A stretch of 64,000 nucleotides of DNA from Streptomyces sp. LX-29 (GTDB lineage: Bacteria > Actinomycetota > Actinomycetes > Streptomycetales > Streptomycetaceae): contig NZ_CP089746.1 in NCBI RefSeq assembly GCF_029541745.1, positions 5,403,559 through 5,467,558 on the forward strand, given 5' to 3'. The translations under genes were made by a program, and so were the position numbers. The notes beneath the pieces are model-generated. The model was not told the origin of the DNA. It searched no databases and saw nothing but the letters and a program-made list of their open reading frames with translations. This document shows positions 39,368 through 48,837 of the stretch, piece after piece (positions within the stretch are counted from its first letter, which is position 1; each line of letters starts with the position of its first letter).

Positions 39368-39507
39368 TCAGCCCGGTTCCGTCGCGCGCGAACGATTTTC
39401 CCCCTGATCGGGCACGGCGATACCCACCGGTTCGCCCCACCCCGGCGGGTGGTTCGGGACACCGCGAATCGACGCGCGTCCGAACGGATCGATAGGGTCC
39501 CAAAGCA

Positions 39508-40656
39508 ATGACTGGTAGCGGCGGAGCGGACAGCCCCACGGCCCGGATGCGCAAGGCGCTGCACCGGGCCCGGACAAGCGTGCGCAAAGCCGGGGTCGAC
39601 TACTTCCGCGGCGACGGCTCCGACTGGCTGGCGCTGGCCACCCTGCTGCTCGCCGTGCCGGCCATCGCCCTGGGCACCATCGCCCAACCCGACTGGTGCG
39701 CCCCCTCGGCCCTCGTCCTGCCGATCGTCGCCGGCGGGTTGCTGCTGCGCCCGGCCAGCCTGCTGGCGCTCTACGCCGCGGCCGCGGCGGCGCTCATCGT
39801 GGAGTCCGCGGTCCTCGGCCCCTATCCGGGGTCGGGAGGCGCCGCCCGGGTCACGCCCGGCACCATCCTGGTCGTCGCCGCGGTGGGCTTCTTCGGGCTG
39901 CTGATCGCCCAGTTCCGCAGCAGAGTCGGCGTTCCCTGGCGGCGCGGCGGCACCATGCTGTTCGACCTGCGCGAACGCATCCGGGTGCAGAGCAAGTTGC
40001 CCGGACTGCCGCGCGGCTGGCACCGGGAGATGGCGCTGCGCCCGGCCGGCGGCCAGTCCTTCTCCGGCGACTTCGTGGTCGCGGCCCGCACCAACGGCGG
40101 GCGGACCCTGGAGGTCGTGCTGACCGACGTCTCCGGCAAGGGCATGGACGCGGCCTCCCGCGCGCTGCTGCTGTCGGGTGCCTTCGGCGGACTGCTCGGC
40201 TCGCTGCCCCCGCACGGCTTCCTCCCGGCCGCCAACGGCTATCTGCTGCGCCAGGACTGGGACGAGGGCTTCGCCACCTCCGTCCACCTCGTCCTGGACC
40301 TCGACAGCGGCGACTACGAGCTGCTGTCCGCCGGCCACCTCCCCGCCCTCCAGTTGAACGCCGGCACCGGCCGCTGGGAGGAGAAGGCGGCGGAAGGCCC
40401 GCTGCTGGGCGTCTACGACGGGGCCCAGTTCGACCCGGTCAAGGGCACCCTGCGCCAGGGCGACGTCCTGATGCTCTTCACCGACGGGCTCGTGGAGACG
40501 GCGGAGCGGGACATCAGCGAGGGCATGGACCGGCTCACCGGCGAGGCCGACCGCTATGTGACGGCCGGCTTCAACGGGGCGGCCTGGCACCTGATCGAGA
40601 CCGTGGCCAAGGACGTCAACGACGACCGCGCGTTGCTGCTGATCTGCCGGCACTGA
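39508..40656 (+). CDS. Membrane PP2C/SpoIIE-type serine phosphatase
   Basis: 382 residues from ATG at 39508. Three or four N-terminal helices (about residues 40-135) anchor the protein. The cytoplasmic SpoIIE phosphatase domain follows (SFSGDFVVAA; VLTDVSGKGMDAASRALLL; LLSAGHLPALQL; DVLMLFTDGLVET), with metal-binding Asp residues in GDF, DVSGKG and TDG. Such phosphatases act on anti-anti-sigma factors or related partners; no STAS or anti-sigma gene is adjacent. TAGGGT nine bases before the ATG suggests an almost leaderless mRNA. Confidence 0.9.
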   Translation: MTGSGGADSPTARMRKALHRARTSVRKAGVDYFRGDGSDWLALATLLLAVPAIALGTIAQPDWCAPSALVLPIVAGGLLLRPASLLALYAAAAAALIVESAVLGPYPGSGGAARVTPGTILVVAAVGFFGLLIAQFRSRVGVPWRRGGTMLFDLRERIRVQSKLPGLPRGWHREMALRPAGGQSFSGDFVVAARTNGGRTLEVVLTDVSGKGMDAASRALLLSGAFGGLLGSLPPHGFLPAANGYLLRQDWDEGFATSVHLVLDLDSGDYELLSAGHLPALQLNAGTGRWEEKAAEGPLLGVYDGAQFDPVKGTLRQGDVLMLFTDGLVETAERDISEGMDRLTGEADRYVTAGFNGAAWHLIETVAKDVNDDRALLLICRH

Positions 40657-40676
40657 CCGGCCTGGGAGGAGCCGAG

Positions 40677-41171
40677 ATGGATGCCGGGACGAACGCCCGG
40701 AGAATCGCCGAGCGAGACGCCGGGACGAGCCCGCTGAGCCTGGCGGAGGTCGAGCGGCTGGCGCGGCGGGCACACGCGGCGCAGCGGGACAAGGCGGGCC
40801 GGCCCTACGTCGAGCACCTGGCGGCGGTGGCGGCCGGCGTGCGGGAGCGCGGCGGCACGGACGAGCAGATCGCCGCCGCCTGGCTGCACGACGCCGTGGA
40901 GGACGGCGCCGTCACCGCCGAGTGGCTCGCCGACGCGGCGCTGTCGCCGTGGACCAAGGACATGATCCGCGCCGTGACGAAGGTGCCGGGCGAGTCGCTC
41001 GCGGAGTACACCGCCCGCGTCCTGGCCACCCCGGGCGCCCTGCTGATCAAGGAGGCGGATGTGGCGCACAACGCCGACCCGGACCGTCTCGCCGCCCTCG
41101 ACCCGGCGACCCGCGACCGCCTCACCGCCAAGTACGCCGAAGTCCGTCGCCTGCTGGGACTGGCCGACTGA
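40677..41171 (+). CDS. Small HD-domain protein, SpoT/MESH1 hydrolase-like
   Basis: 164 residues from ATG at 40677 with GGAGGA eight bases upstream, 20 bases after the phosphatase gene, so probably co-transcribed. The order ARRAHAAQRDKAG, PYVEHLAAVA, WLHDAVEDG, then LIKEADVAHNAD follows the RelA/SpoT hydrolase HD domain (HxxQxxK, H, HDxxED, KxxDxxHN) without synthetase or regulatory domains. That fits a small alarmone hydrolase of the MESH1 type that could remove (p)ppGpp. Other HD phosphohydrolases remain possible. Confidence 0.75.
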   Translation: MDAGTNARRIAERDAGTSPLSLAEVERLARRAHAAQRDKAGRPYVEHLAAVAAGVRERGGTDEQIAAAWLHDAVEDGAVTAEWLADAALSPWTKDMIRAVTKVPGESLAEYTARVLATPGALLIKEADVAHNADPDRLAALDPATRDRLTAKYAEVRRLLGLAD

Positions 41172-41345
41172 CCGGCTCACCCGCCGCCCGCGCGGTCCCG
41201 CGCGGCCCCACCTCGGGACAACCCCGGCCTCATGCTCGGGTTTTCCCCACCTCCGATCCGCCAGCAGTCGCCATGGTCCCGGCCCCCTTCCCCTCCGTAC
41301 GTTCGAGGGGCTGAACGAACGGACGAGGCGGAGGGACGGACGGCC

Positions 41346-42158
41346 ATGGGGCTGGGCGGTAAGCGGCGGCGGGCGCGGGCGGAGGAGGCGCCCCTGAGCA
41401 CGGGGGACTGGGCCGTGGAACTGCGCGGTGTGCGCCGCCAGTACGGGCGGGGGTCGGGCGCCGTCCACGCCCTGCGCGGAATCGATCTCGCCCTGCCGCG
41501 CGGCAGCTTCACGGCCGTCATGGGCCCCTCCGGCTCCGGCAAGTCGACCTTCCTGCAGTGCGCCGCCGGGCTGGACCGGCCCACCGCCGGCTCGGTCCTC
41601 CTGGGCGGCACCGAGATCACCGGCATGAGCGAGAACAAGCTCACCGCGCTGCGCCGCAGTCGCCTCGGCTTCGTCTTCCAGGCGTTCAACCTGTTGCCCT
41701 CCCTCACCGTCGAGCAGAACGTCGTGCTGCCGATGCGGCTCGCCGGGCGGCGCCCCGATCGGCACCACGCCCGCGAGGTGCTGGACCGGGTCGGGCTGCG
41801 CGAGCACGCGCGGCGCCGCCCCGGGCAGCTCTCCGGCGGCCAGCAGCAGCGCGTCGCCATCGCCCGCGCCCTGGTCACCCGCCCGGACGTGGTCTTCGCC
41901 GACGAGCCGACCGGCGCCCTGGACACCGGCACCGCGGCCGATGTGCTGACGCTGCTGCGGCAGGCGGTGGACGGGCTCGGGGCGACCGTCGTCATGGTCA
42001 CCCACGACCCCGTCGCCGCCGGCTACGCCGACCGGGTGCTCTTCCTTGCCGACGGCACCCTCGCCGACAGCCTCAGCCGCGGTTCCGCCGCGGAGATCGC
42101 CGCCCGGATGACCCGGCTCACCGCCGGCACGCGCCCGATGGTCGGAGCGGTGGGATGA
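41346..42158 (+). CDS. ABC transporter ATP-binding protein (MacB/LolD type)
   Basis: 270 residues from ATG at 41346 (GGAGGG upstream). Walker A is MGPSGSGKSTFLQC, the Q-loop region FVFQAFNLLPSLTVEQNV, the signature LSGGQQQRVAIARAL and Walker B VVFADEPTGALD, with the H-loop in MVTHDP. The pattern NLLPSLTVEQN is characteristic of exporters paired with FtsX permeases. Its stop overlaps the permease start (ATGA at 42155-42158). The pair probably exports a lipid, peptide or antibiotic; no sensor kinase is adjacent. Confidence 0.93.
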   Translation: MGLGGKRRRARAEEAPLSTGDWAVELRGVRRQYGRGSGAVHALRGIDLALPRGSFTAVMGPSGSGKSTFLQCAAGLDRPTAGSVLLGGTEITGMSENKLTALRRSRLGFVFQAFNLLPSLTVEQNVVLPMRLAGRRPDRHHAREVLDRVGLREHARRRPGQLSGGQQQRVAIARALVTRPDVVFADEPTGALDTGTAADVLTLLRQAVDGLGATVVMVTHDPVAAGYADRVLFLADGTLADSLSRGSAAEIAARMTRLTAGTRPMVGAVG

Positions 42159-44710
42159 GGTCCCTGACCAACGGGCTGGCCCGCGCGGCGGTGCGGTTCA
42201 AACCGTCCTCCTTTGTCGGCACCTTCGTCGCGCTGGCCTTGGCCGCGTTCATCGTGTCCGCCTGCGGCATCCTTCTGGAGACCGGGATACGAGCCTCCGC
42301 GCCCCCGCGGCGCTACGCCGACGCCCCCGTGGTCGTCGCCGCGGACCAGACGTCCCATCTGCCCGTCGGCCACGGCGAGGACCGCGAAGACGGCGCCGCG
42401 CCGGTGCCCGACCGGGCCCGGCTGGACGCCGCCCTCCTGACCACGGTGGCCCGTACGCCCGGGGTGGCCGCCGCCGCGCCCGACATGACCTTCCCCGTGC
42501 GCGGCGACGAGGAGGCGCTGACCGCGCACGGCTGGGGCGCCGCCCCGCTCACCGGGGTGACCCTGAGCGCGGGCGCCGCTCCGCGCGGCGGCGAGGTGGT
42601 GCTGGACGCCGCCGCCGCGCGGGCGCTGGGCGTCCGCCCCGGCGACCGGACCGCGCTGACCACGCCCGCCGGTGATCGGGAGGTCCGCGTGGCGGGCGTG
42701 GCCCGCGCCCGCGCCGAGGCCGGGCCCACGGTCTGGTTCCCCGACGACCGGGCGCGGGAGGCATCGGGGCACTCCGACCGGATCGACGCGATCCTGGTCC
42801 GCCCGACGTCCGGCGTCACGCCGGACCGGCTGGCCGACCGGCTGAAGAAGGCCCTCGACGAGCCGCGCGGCGCGGATGCGCGCGCCGCGGCCGCCGCCCG
42901 GGTGCACACCGGCGAGGACCGCGGCGGCGCCGAGGAGTCCGGCCTGGCCGGGGCGAAGGAGATGCTGGTCGCCCTCGGCGGCTCCTTCGGCGGTATCGCG
43001 GCGGCCGTCGCCGTCTTCACCACCGCCGGCACGGTCGCCCTCTCCATCGGCCAGCGCGGCCGCGAGTTCGCGCTGCTGCGCGCCATCGGCGCCACCCCGC
43101 GACAGATCCGTCGCTCCGTGGCCACCGAGGCGCTGCTGGTGGCGCCGGCGGCGGGCGCGCTCGGCTGCCTGCCCGGCATCGCGCTGGCGCACTGGTGGTT
43201 CGGCCAGCTCAAGGAGAAAGGGGCGATCCCCGCACCGGTGGAGCTCGCCGTCTCCTGGATACCGCTGGTCTCGGCGGTCGGCGCCGGCCTGCTCACCTCG
43301 TTGCTCGCCGGGCTGATCGCGGCCCGCCGGCCCGCCCGGATCAGGCCGGGACAGGCGCTCGGCGAGGCCGCCGTCGAACGCCTCCGACCCGGCTGGATCC
43401 GCACCCCGCTCGGCGTGGCAGCCCTGGCCGGCGGCGTCGCGCTGGCGGGTGTGGCCGCCCACGAGTCCGGCGAGGACGCGGCCAACGCGGCGCTCGGCGT
43501 CGTCATGCTCTTCATGCTGGCGGTCGCCCTGCTCGGCCCGGTCATCGCCCGCTGCTGCGCCTGGCTGCTGGGCCTGCCGCTCCGCGCGGGCTCCGCCCCC
43601 GCCGAGCTGGCCTCGGCCAACTCCCGCGCGAACGCCCGCCGCCTGGCCTCCGCGATCACCCCGATCGTGCTCGCCATGGCCTTCGCCTCCACGCTGGTGT
43701 TCCTCCACACGAGCGAGGACCATGTGATGACCGAGCAGCGCCGCGCGGGCATCGTGGCCGACCACGTCATCGGAGGGCCCGAGGGGCTGCCCGCCGACAC
43801 CGCCGCGCGGGCCGCCGCGACGCCCGGCGTCGCCACCGCCGTCGGCGTCCTGCGCACCGGCGTGCTGGTCCCGGTGGGCTCGGGCGCCGACCGTTGGCTG
43901 GAGAGCGCCTCCGCCCAGGGGGTGTCGAACGGCGGCCGCGACCTGGCGGCCGTCCAGGACCTGGACGTGCGCACCGGCCGATCCGAGGAGATCGGCCGCC
44001 CCGGCACGGTGGCCGTCGACGCCCTGCTCGCACGCTCCGCCCGGGTGAAGGTCGGCGACCGGCTGGATCTGCGGCTCCCGGACGGCACCGAGCTGTCGCC
44101 CCGGGTCGTGGCCACCTACGGCCGCGGGCTGGGCCTCTCTCAGGTCACGCTGGCCCGCGCGGCCCTCGCGCCGCATGTGACCGCGGCGTACGACGGCGAT
44201 GTGCTCGTCCGCGCGGAGCACGGCGTGGACCGGGCCGCCCTGGCCGCCCGCCTCGCCACGCTCGGGGAGGTCGGGGACGCCGACGGCTACGCGGCCGCGG
44301 AGGACGAGGACCGCGCGGTCAACGCCTGGGCCAACGCCACCATGGCGGCGGTGCTCGCCGGCTTCGCCACCGTGTCCGCCGCCAACACCCTGGTCATGAC
44401 GGTCCTGGACCGCCGCCGAGAGCTGGGCACGCTGCGCCTGGTGGGGTCCACCAGGCGCCAGGTTCTGGGCATGGTCCAGTGGGAGGCGCTGCTGGTGGCC
44501 GTCGCGGGCATCGTCCTGGGCACCGCGATCGCTCTCGCCACCCTGGTGCCCATGGTGCGCGGAATGACGGGGGAGGACCCCTATATCCCGCCGCTGCTGT
44601 ACGCGGCCTTCGCGGGTGCGACGGTTGCCGTGGGGCTGGCCGCCACCTCGCTACCGGCCCGCGCGGCGCTGCGTTCGGCCGCCCTGGCGACGGGCGGGCA
44701 GAAGCAGTGA
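42155..44710 (+). CDS. FtsX-like ABC transporter permease
   Basis: 851 residues, translationally coupled to the ATPase. An N-terminal helix (about residues 22-44) and a large extracellular domain precede the first FtsX domain (about 265-410: TAGTVALSIGQRGREFALLRAIGATPRQIRRS, in part). A middle helix set, a second extracellular domain and a second FtsX domain (about 725-840: LVMTVLDRRRELGTLRLVGSTRRQVLGM, in part) follow. Duplicated FtsX halves are usual for actinobacterial MacB-type permeases that act with one ATPase. The substrate is unknown. Confidence 0.92.
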   Translation: MRSLTNGLARAAVRFKPSSFVGTFVALALAAFIVSACGILLETGIRASAPPRRYADAPVVVAADQTSHLPVGHGEDREDGAAPVPDRARLDAALLTTVARTPGVAAAAPDMTFPVRGDEEALTAHGWGAAPLTGVTLSAGAAPRGGEVVLDAAAARALGVRPGDRTALTTPAGDREVRVAGVARARAEAGPTVWFPDDRAREASGHSDRIDAILVRPTSGVTPDRLADRLKKALDEPRGADARAAAAARVHTGEDRGGAEESGLAGAKEMLVALGGSFGGIAAAVAVFTTAGTVALSIGQRGREFALLRAIGATPRQIRRSVATEALLVAPAAGALGCLPGIALAHWWFGQLKEKGAIPAPVELAVSWIPLVSAVGAGLLTSLLAGLIAARRPARIRPGQALGEAAVERLRPGWIRTPLGVAALAGGVALAGVAAHESGEDAANAALGVVMLFMLAVALLGPVIARCCAWLLGLPLRAGSAPAELASANSRANARRLASAITPIVLAMAFASTLVFLHTSEDHVMTEQRRAGIVADHVIGGPEGLPADTAARAAATPGVATAVGVLRTGVLVPVGSGADRWLESASAQGVSNGGRDLAAVQDLDVRTGRSEEIGRPGTVAVDALLARSARVKVGDRLDLRLPDGTELSPRVVATYGRGLGLSQVTLARAALAPHVTAAYDGDVLVRAEHGVDRAALAARLATLGEVGDADGYAAAEDEDRAVNAWANATMAAVLAGFATVSAANTLVMTVLDRRRELGTLRLVGSTRRQVLGMVQWEALLVAVAGIVLGTAIALATLVPMVRGMTGEDPYIPPLLYAAFAGATVAVGLAATSLPARAALRSAALATGGQKQ

Positions 44711-44742
44711 CCGCCCGCCCCGCCCGCCGTCCGGCAGGACGT

Positions 44743-45888
44743 TCATGGCGTCGATGACGTCCATGGCGTCGGCGACGTCTGTGGCCCCGGTGACGTCTGC
44801 GGGCTCGGCGACGTCTTCCGGAACGCCCACGCCATCCTGGGTTCCATCGCCCAGCGGAACATCCGCTGGACGGGTGGTGTGCACAGGGCGGTGACCACCG
44901 CGGCGGCGATCAGGGAGACGGCGATCTCCCCGAGCGGCTTGTGCAGCCAGGCGTACTCGTCGAACCAGCCCCAGAAGCGGGAGCCCTTGGCGAGGAAGCC
45001 GTGCAGCAGATAGCCGTAGAGCGTCCCGGCGCCGAGCACCGTGAACCACATCCGGCGCCGGGGCACCCAGGACAGGAAGCAGACGACCAGCAGCATGGAG
45101 CAGCCGAAGAGCGCGAGGGTCATCACCGGGCCGGTCCACGGCGGAGCGGACAGCTCCTGCACGCTGTCGCGGTGGTAGAACCAGGCGGAGTTCATCCGGG
45201 GGGCTGCCCAGTAGGCCACCAGCACGGCGCAGCCGAACGCCGGGAGGGACAGCAGCCGCACCTCACGCCGTCGCATCAGCTGGAAGTGCTCGGCCTTCAT
45301 ACACAGGCCGATCACGAAGAAGGGCAGGAACTGCAGCACCCGCTGGAGGTCGAGGTCGTCGCCGATGTCGGGGGAGACGGAGGCCAGCACCGCGATCGCC
45401 AGGGCGAGCGGGACGGGCCAGCGCACCAGCTTCCAGATCGGCGTGGTCAACCGCCAGACGAAGAGCGCGGCCAGGAACCAGGTGAGGTACCAGGGGTCGA
45501 GCAGGCTGAAGTCGTACGTGGGGTCGTCGTCGGCCCAGCGCTTGAAGAGCGTGTAGGCGAGCTCGAAGATCACGTAGGGCACCGCCACGCCGGTGATCAG
45601 CCGCTGGAGACGGTCCGGCCGCATGTCGAAACTGCGTGAGAAGTAGCCGGAGATGAGGATGAACGCGGGCATGTGGAAGGCGTAGACGGTCATGTACAGG
45701 GCCTCGGCGGCCCGACTGCCGTCGGTCAGCGGCTCCCACGCGTGCCCCATGGCGACCAGCACGATGGCGAGGTACTTGGCGTTGTCGAAGAACGCGTCTC
45801 GCTGCTTCGGCTGACCTTTGCCCGGTGGGGCGGGCTCGGCGGGGCGGGGAGCGGCCTCGCGTACACGGGCGGGGGGAGCGGGGAACAT
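44743..45888 (-). CDS. Acyltransferase-3 family membrane protein
   Basis: 381 residues from ATG at 45888, with about ten hydrophobic helices. The start of the domain, RDAFFDNAKYLAIVLVAMGHAWEPL, and PAFILISGYFSRSF are typical of acyltransferase-3 (OafA/fucose-4-O-acetylase type) proteins that add acyl groups to surface sugars. The last 25 residues are a low-complexity repeat of TSP.PQTSP/TPWTSS, encoded by GACGTC-rich tandem DNA at about 44745-44815. The -10 TATCGT lies seven bases before the ATG, so the mRNA may be leaderless. It converges on the FtsX gene. Confidence 0.85.
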   Translation of the reverse strand: MFPAPPARVREAAPRPAEPAPPGKGQPKQRDAFFDNAKYLAIVLVAMGHAWEPLTDGSRAAEALYMTVYAFHMPAFILISGYFSRSFDMRPDRLQRLITGVAVPYVIFELAYTLFKRWADDDPTYDFSLLDPWYLTWFLAALFVWRLTTPIWKLVRWPVPLALAIAVLASVSPDIGDDLDLQRVLQFLPFFVIGLCMKAEHFQLMRRREVRLLSLPAFGCAVLVAYWAAPRMNSAWFYHRDSVQELSAPPWTGPVMTLALFGCSMLLVVCFLSWVPRRRMWFTVLGAGTLYGYLLHGFLAKGSRFWGWFDEYAWLHKPLGEIAVSLIAAAVVTALCTPPVQRMFRWAMEPRMAWAFRKTSPSPQTSPGPQTSPTPWTSSTP

Positions 45889-46383
45889 CTGCGGCACGAT
45901 AGCGCCGCGCGCGCAATTCGTAAAACCACGGAGTGCTCCCCTTTGACGCTCGGGGATTTTCCATAGCCGTAAGTGAATTGATCTCCGTACGATGACCGAT
46001 CTGTACGGTTTCATCCTGTTTAAACGGTGCATATGCCCCGGAACCGACGCGGGTGAAATGTCCAAATCAATGGCGCTTTGGCGGTTCGCCGAGTGGTTCT
46101 TCGTCGAATTCGGAATTCCGACTCCCCGTGACTGATCGACTCCGAATTCGGCCCGCCGTGCATACCCTCGAATTGTGTGTGGGGTCACTTTCCGGTCGTC
46201 GTTCCGGGATGGTCGGCGGGTGGCTCGAGAGGGTCGTCGGCGGGGTCGAGGACTGTCCGACGATTCACCAGCGGCCTCCAACGCGGGGCGAGTTGATGGC
46301 ACGATGGTGGTGGCGGGGGGTGTGCGGGGTCGTGTGCCTCCCGGGCTGGTGAGACGTGTGGCGACCGAGGTGAGTGATCTGTT
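45889..46383. other. AT-rich intergenic region with an inverted repeat
   Basis: 495 bases. The part from 45900 to 46170 is unusually AT-rich for this genome. CGAATTCGGA (46105-46114) and TCCGAATTCG (46141-46150) are perfect ten-base arms around a 26-base spacer. TGTACGG and CCGTACG-type half-sites appear near 45985-46010. No gene is supported. Confidence 0.55.
45896..45901 (-). promoter_or_regulatory. -10 hexamer of the acyltransferase gene
   Basis: TATCGT on the minus strand, seven bases before the ATG at 45888. Confidence 0.4.
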
Positions 46384-46578
46384 GTGGCCATTTCCCTTTC
46401 GTTGGTGCTCCTGGTGGGCATCATCCTGGTGCTGATGATTCGCCAGGGCCAGGTGAAGTGGGGGCCGGCGCTCGTCGCGGCGCTCTTCGGCTTCCTGCTC
46501 GCCTCGACGGACATGGCCCCGGACATTCAGAACTTTTTGGACTCGGTCGCGGAGACGATCGGCGATATCAACCCCTGA
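46384..46578 (+). CDS. Small membrane protein, 64 residues, unknown function
   Basis: From GTG at 46384 with GAGGTGAG about 12 bases upstream. Residues 3-18 (ISLSLVLLVGIILVLM) and about 28-42 (PALVAALFGFLLAST) are hydrophobic, separated by RQGQVKWG; the tail is acidic (DMAPDIQNFLDSVAETIGDINP). Clean codon bias and the regular helix-loop-helix plan support a real gene. Similar small proteins are common in Streptomyces; none has a function I can name. It precedes the tRNA pair and tig. Confidence 0.7.
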   Translation: MAISLSLVLLVGIILVLMIRQGQVKWGPALVAALFGFLLASTDMAPDIQNFLDSVAETIGDINP

Positions 46579-46897
46579 GCCCGCCCCGCCCCGGTCCGTC
46601 TCGTCGGCGCTTGCCGCGTGCGGCTCCCCCCGGCGGGCGTCGCGATCGCGAACGGTCGGGTGGGGCGCGTACGGGTGAAGGCGGGGCGCCCTGAGGTGCG
46701 GAGCGCGGGCGGAGGCGTGTCCGCGCTCGGGCGTGCCCCGGGGGCGCGTCGCGGCGGGCCGCGCGCCGGGTGTCGGGTGGGGTGTGTCCGGCGCCGGATG
46801 GCGTCGGCGGTCGTCCTGCGTGGGAAGTCGGCGGTCGTGCTGCGCGGGAACGCGAACGGCCCGGTCGGGGGACACCCCCGGCCGGGCCGGACCATGG
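46579..46897. other. GC-rich spacer, nothing recognised
   Basis: About 320 bases between the small membrane protein and tRNA-Gly. GTCGGCGGTCGT followed by CTGCG occurs twice (about 46804-46850). No gene, promoter or clear terminator is seen. Confidence 0.5.
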
Positions 46898-46968
46898 AGC
46901 GGGCGACGGGAATCGAACCCGCGTAGCCAGTTTGGAAGACTGGGGCTCTACCATTGAGCTACGCCCGC
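46898..46968 (-). tRNA. tRNA-Gly (anticodon TCC)
   Basis: 71 bases. The acceptor arm GCGGGCG pairs with CGCCCGC, the D arm is GCTC...GAGC, the anticodon arm CCAGT-CTTCCAA-ACTGG gives TCC, and the T loop is GTTCGATTC. CCA is not encoded. It reads GGA and GGG codons. Confidence 0.95.
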
Positions 46969-47122
46969 GCGCGCCGGTGAACACCCCTTCGGTCGAGGAC
47001 CTCGGGGCACGGCACGGTGTGCATCGTAGCGGGTCCGGTGGGTTTCCCGCACACCCCCGCCTGCCAGCGGAAAAGCAGCAGCCAGGGCCCCTCCTGGCCA
47101 TGTACCCTACGTGTCGCACCGA

Positions 47123-47199
47123 CGGGGTGTGGCGCAGCTTGGTAGCGCGTCCGCTTTGGGAGCGGAAGGTCGTCGGTTCGAATCCGGCCACCCCGACCA
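47123..47199 (+). tRNA. tRNA-Pro (anticodon TGG)
   Basis: 77 bases including an encoded CCA. Acceptor CGGGGTG pairs with CACCCCG; the anticodon arm TCCGC-TTTGGGA-GCGGA gives TGG; the T loop is GTTCGAATC. It lies opposite in orientation to tRNA-Gly and upstream of tig. Confidence 0.95.
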
Positions 47200-47218
47200 T
47201 CACACCGGCAAGATCACA

Positions 47219-47249
47219 TTGTGGGGCTCATCCGGCGTGCGGTTACTAT
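47219..47249 (+). promoter_or_regulatory. Likely promoter of tig
   Basis: TTGTGG (47219-47224) and TACTAT (47244-47249) are 19 bases apart, in the only AT-containing part of the tRNA-tig spacer. The spacing is slightly long for a vegetative promoter. Confidence 0.45.
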
Positions 47250-47367
47250 GCAAGCTGCGCGTCTGTGTCTCTCTGCTACCGGGCGCGATCAGCTGGACCG
47301 CTGAAGCCCGACCGCTGAAGCCCAGCGTCAGCAGATACCGAGAAGTCAGCCCCAAGGAGACCGAACC

Positions 47368-48762
47368 GTGAAGAGCGCCGTGGAGACCCTGAACCCGACT
47401 CGGGTTCGGCTCACTGTCGAGGTGCCCTTCGAGGAGCTCAAGCCCAGCCTCGACGCGGCGTACAAGAAGATCAACCAGCAGGTCAGCGTGCCGGGCTTCC
47501 GCAAGGGCAAGATCCCGGCCCGGGTCATCGACCAGCGGTTCGGTCGTGGCGCCGTGCTGGAGGAGGCCGTCAACGACGCGCTCCCGAAGTTCTACACCGA
47601 GGCCGTCAACGAGGGTGAGCTCAACCCGCTCGGCCAGCCCGATGTCGACATCACCGAGCTCAAGGACAACGAGCTGCTGACCTTCACCGCCGAGGTGGAC
47701 GTCCGCCCGACCATCGAGATCCCGGACTACTCCGGCATCGAGGTCACCGTCGACGCCGTCGAGGTCTCGGACGAGGACATCGAGAAGTCGGTCGAGCAGC
47801 TGCGCGACCGCTTCGCCACCACCTCCGTCGTCGAGCGCGCCGCCGTCGAGGGCGACGTCGTCACCATCGACCTGGAGGCCAAGGTCGACGGCGAGGTCCT
47901 CGCGGACGGCGTCGCCAAGGGCGTCAGCTACACCATCGGCTCGGGCGAGCTGCTGGACGGCATCGACGCCGCCGTCACCGGCCTGGAGGCCGGCGGCAGC
48001 GCCACCTTCACCTCCGAGCTCAAGGGCGGCTCCGCCAAGGGCAAGGAGGCCGAGGTCAAGGTCGACGTCACCGAGGTCAAGGCCCGTGAGCTGCCGGAGC
48101 TGGACGACGAGTTCGCCCAGCTGGCCAGCGAGTTCGACACCCTCGACGAGCTGAAGGCCGACAGCCGCAAGCGGCTGGAGCAGGCCCGCAAGTTCGAGCA
48201 GGCCACCCAGGCCCAGGAGAAGGTGCTCGACGCCCTCCTGGAGCTGGTCGAGGTCCCGATGCCCGAGAAGCTGCTCGAGGACGAGATCAAGACCCGCAAG
48301 CACAACCTGGAGCACCACCAGCTCGGCCAGATGGGCCTGTCCCTGGAGGCCTACCTCCAGATGCAGGACAAGACGGTCGAGGAGTTCGACGCCGAGACGA
48401 AGGAGCAGGCCGAGCGGGGCATCAAGACCCAGTTCGTCCTCGACGAGCTCGTCAACAAGGAGAAGCTGTCGGTCGGCCAGGAGGAGCTCACCGAGCACCT
48501 CGTGCGCCGTGCGCAGTCCTCCGGCATGAGCCCGGACCAGTTCGCCCAGGCCGTCGTCGAGGGCGGCCAGGTGCCGATGCTCGTCGGCGAGGTCGCCCGC
48601 GGCAAGGCCCTCGCGGTCGTCGTCGAGGCCGCCACGGTCAAGGACAGCAACGGCGAGGTCGTGGACCTGGACGACGAGGACGAGACCGCCGAGACGGTCG
48701 AGGCCACCTCCGAGACCACCGAGGAGGCCGCCGAGGCCGCCGAGGAGAAGACCGAGAGCTGA
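47368..48762 (+). CDS. tig: Trigger factor, ribosome-associated chaperone
   Basis: 464 residues from GTG at 47368 with AAGGAG at 47354-47359. The ribosome-binding signature [13 protein letters not shown] is at about residues 41-53, followed by the FKBP-like prolyl isomerase domain (about 155-245: [17 protein letters not shown] in part) and the long helical C-terminal arms. The tail (from about 432) is very acidic, [19 protein letters not shown], as in other Streptomyces. It shields nascent chains at the exit tunnel. It stands next to the Clp genes as in most bacteria, but here 2.25 kb separates it from clpP1. Confidence 0.97.
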   Translation: MKSAVETLNPTRVRLTVEVPFEELKPSLDAAYKKINQQVSVPGFRKGKIPARVIDQRFGRGAVLEEAVNDALPKFYTEAVNEGELNPLGQPDVDITELKDNELLTFTAEVDVRPTIEIPDYSGIEVTVDAVEVSDEDIEKSVEQLRDRFATTSVVERAAVEGDVVTIDLEAKVDGEVLADGVAKGVSYTIGSGELLDGIDAAVTGLEAGGSATFTSELKGGSAKGKEAEVKVDVTEVKARELPELDDEFAQLASEFDTLDELKADSRKRLEQARKFEQATQAQEKVLDALLELVEVPMPEKLLEDEIKTRKHNLEHHQLGQMGLSLEAYLQMQDKTVEEFDAETKEQAERGIKTQFVLDELVNKEKLSVGQEELTEHLVRRAQSSGMSPDQFAQAVVEGGQVPMLVGEVARGKALAVVVEAATVKDSNGEVVDLDDEDETAETVEATSETTEEAAEAAEEKTES

Positions 48763-48798
48763 GCCTCGGGGGCGCTCTGAGCCCCTGACAGCTCGTGT

Positions 48799-48837
48799 GA
48801 ACGGGCCCGGAAGCGCATTGCGCTCCCGGGCCCGTTC
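48799..48837 (+). terminator. Terminator of tig
   Basis: Arms GAACGGGCCCGG and CCGGGCCCGTTC pair perfectly; after one mismatch AGCGC and GCGCT extend the stem around loop ATT. It lies 37 bases after the stop and is followed by CCCGTTCTC. Confidence 0.85.

Noticed and set aside
46568-47203. 211-codon minus-strand frame over the tRNA genes
   Set aside because: It spans tRNA-Gly and is antisense to tRNA-Pro, both clear tRNAs, and has no protein motif.
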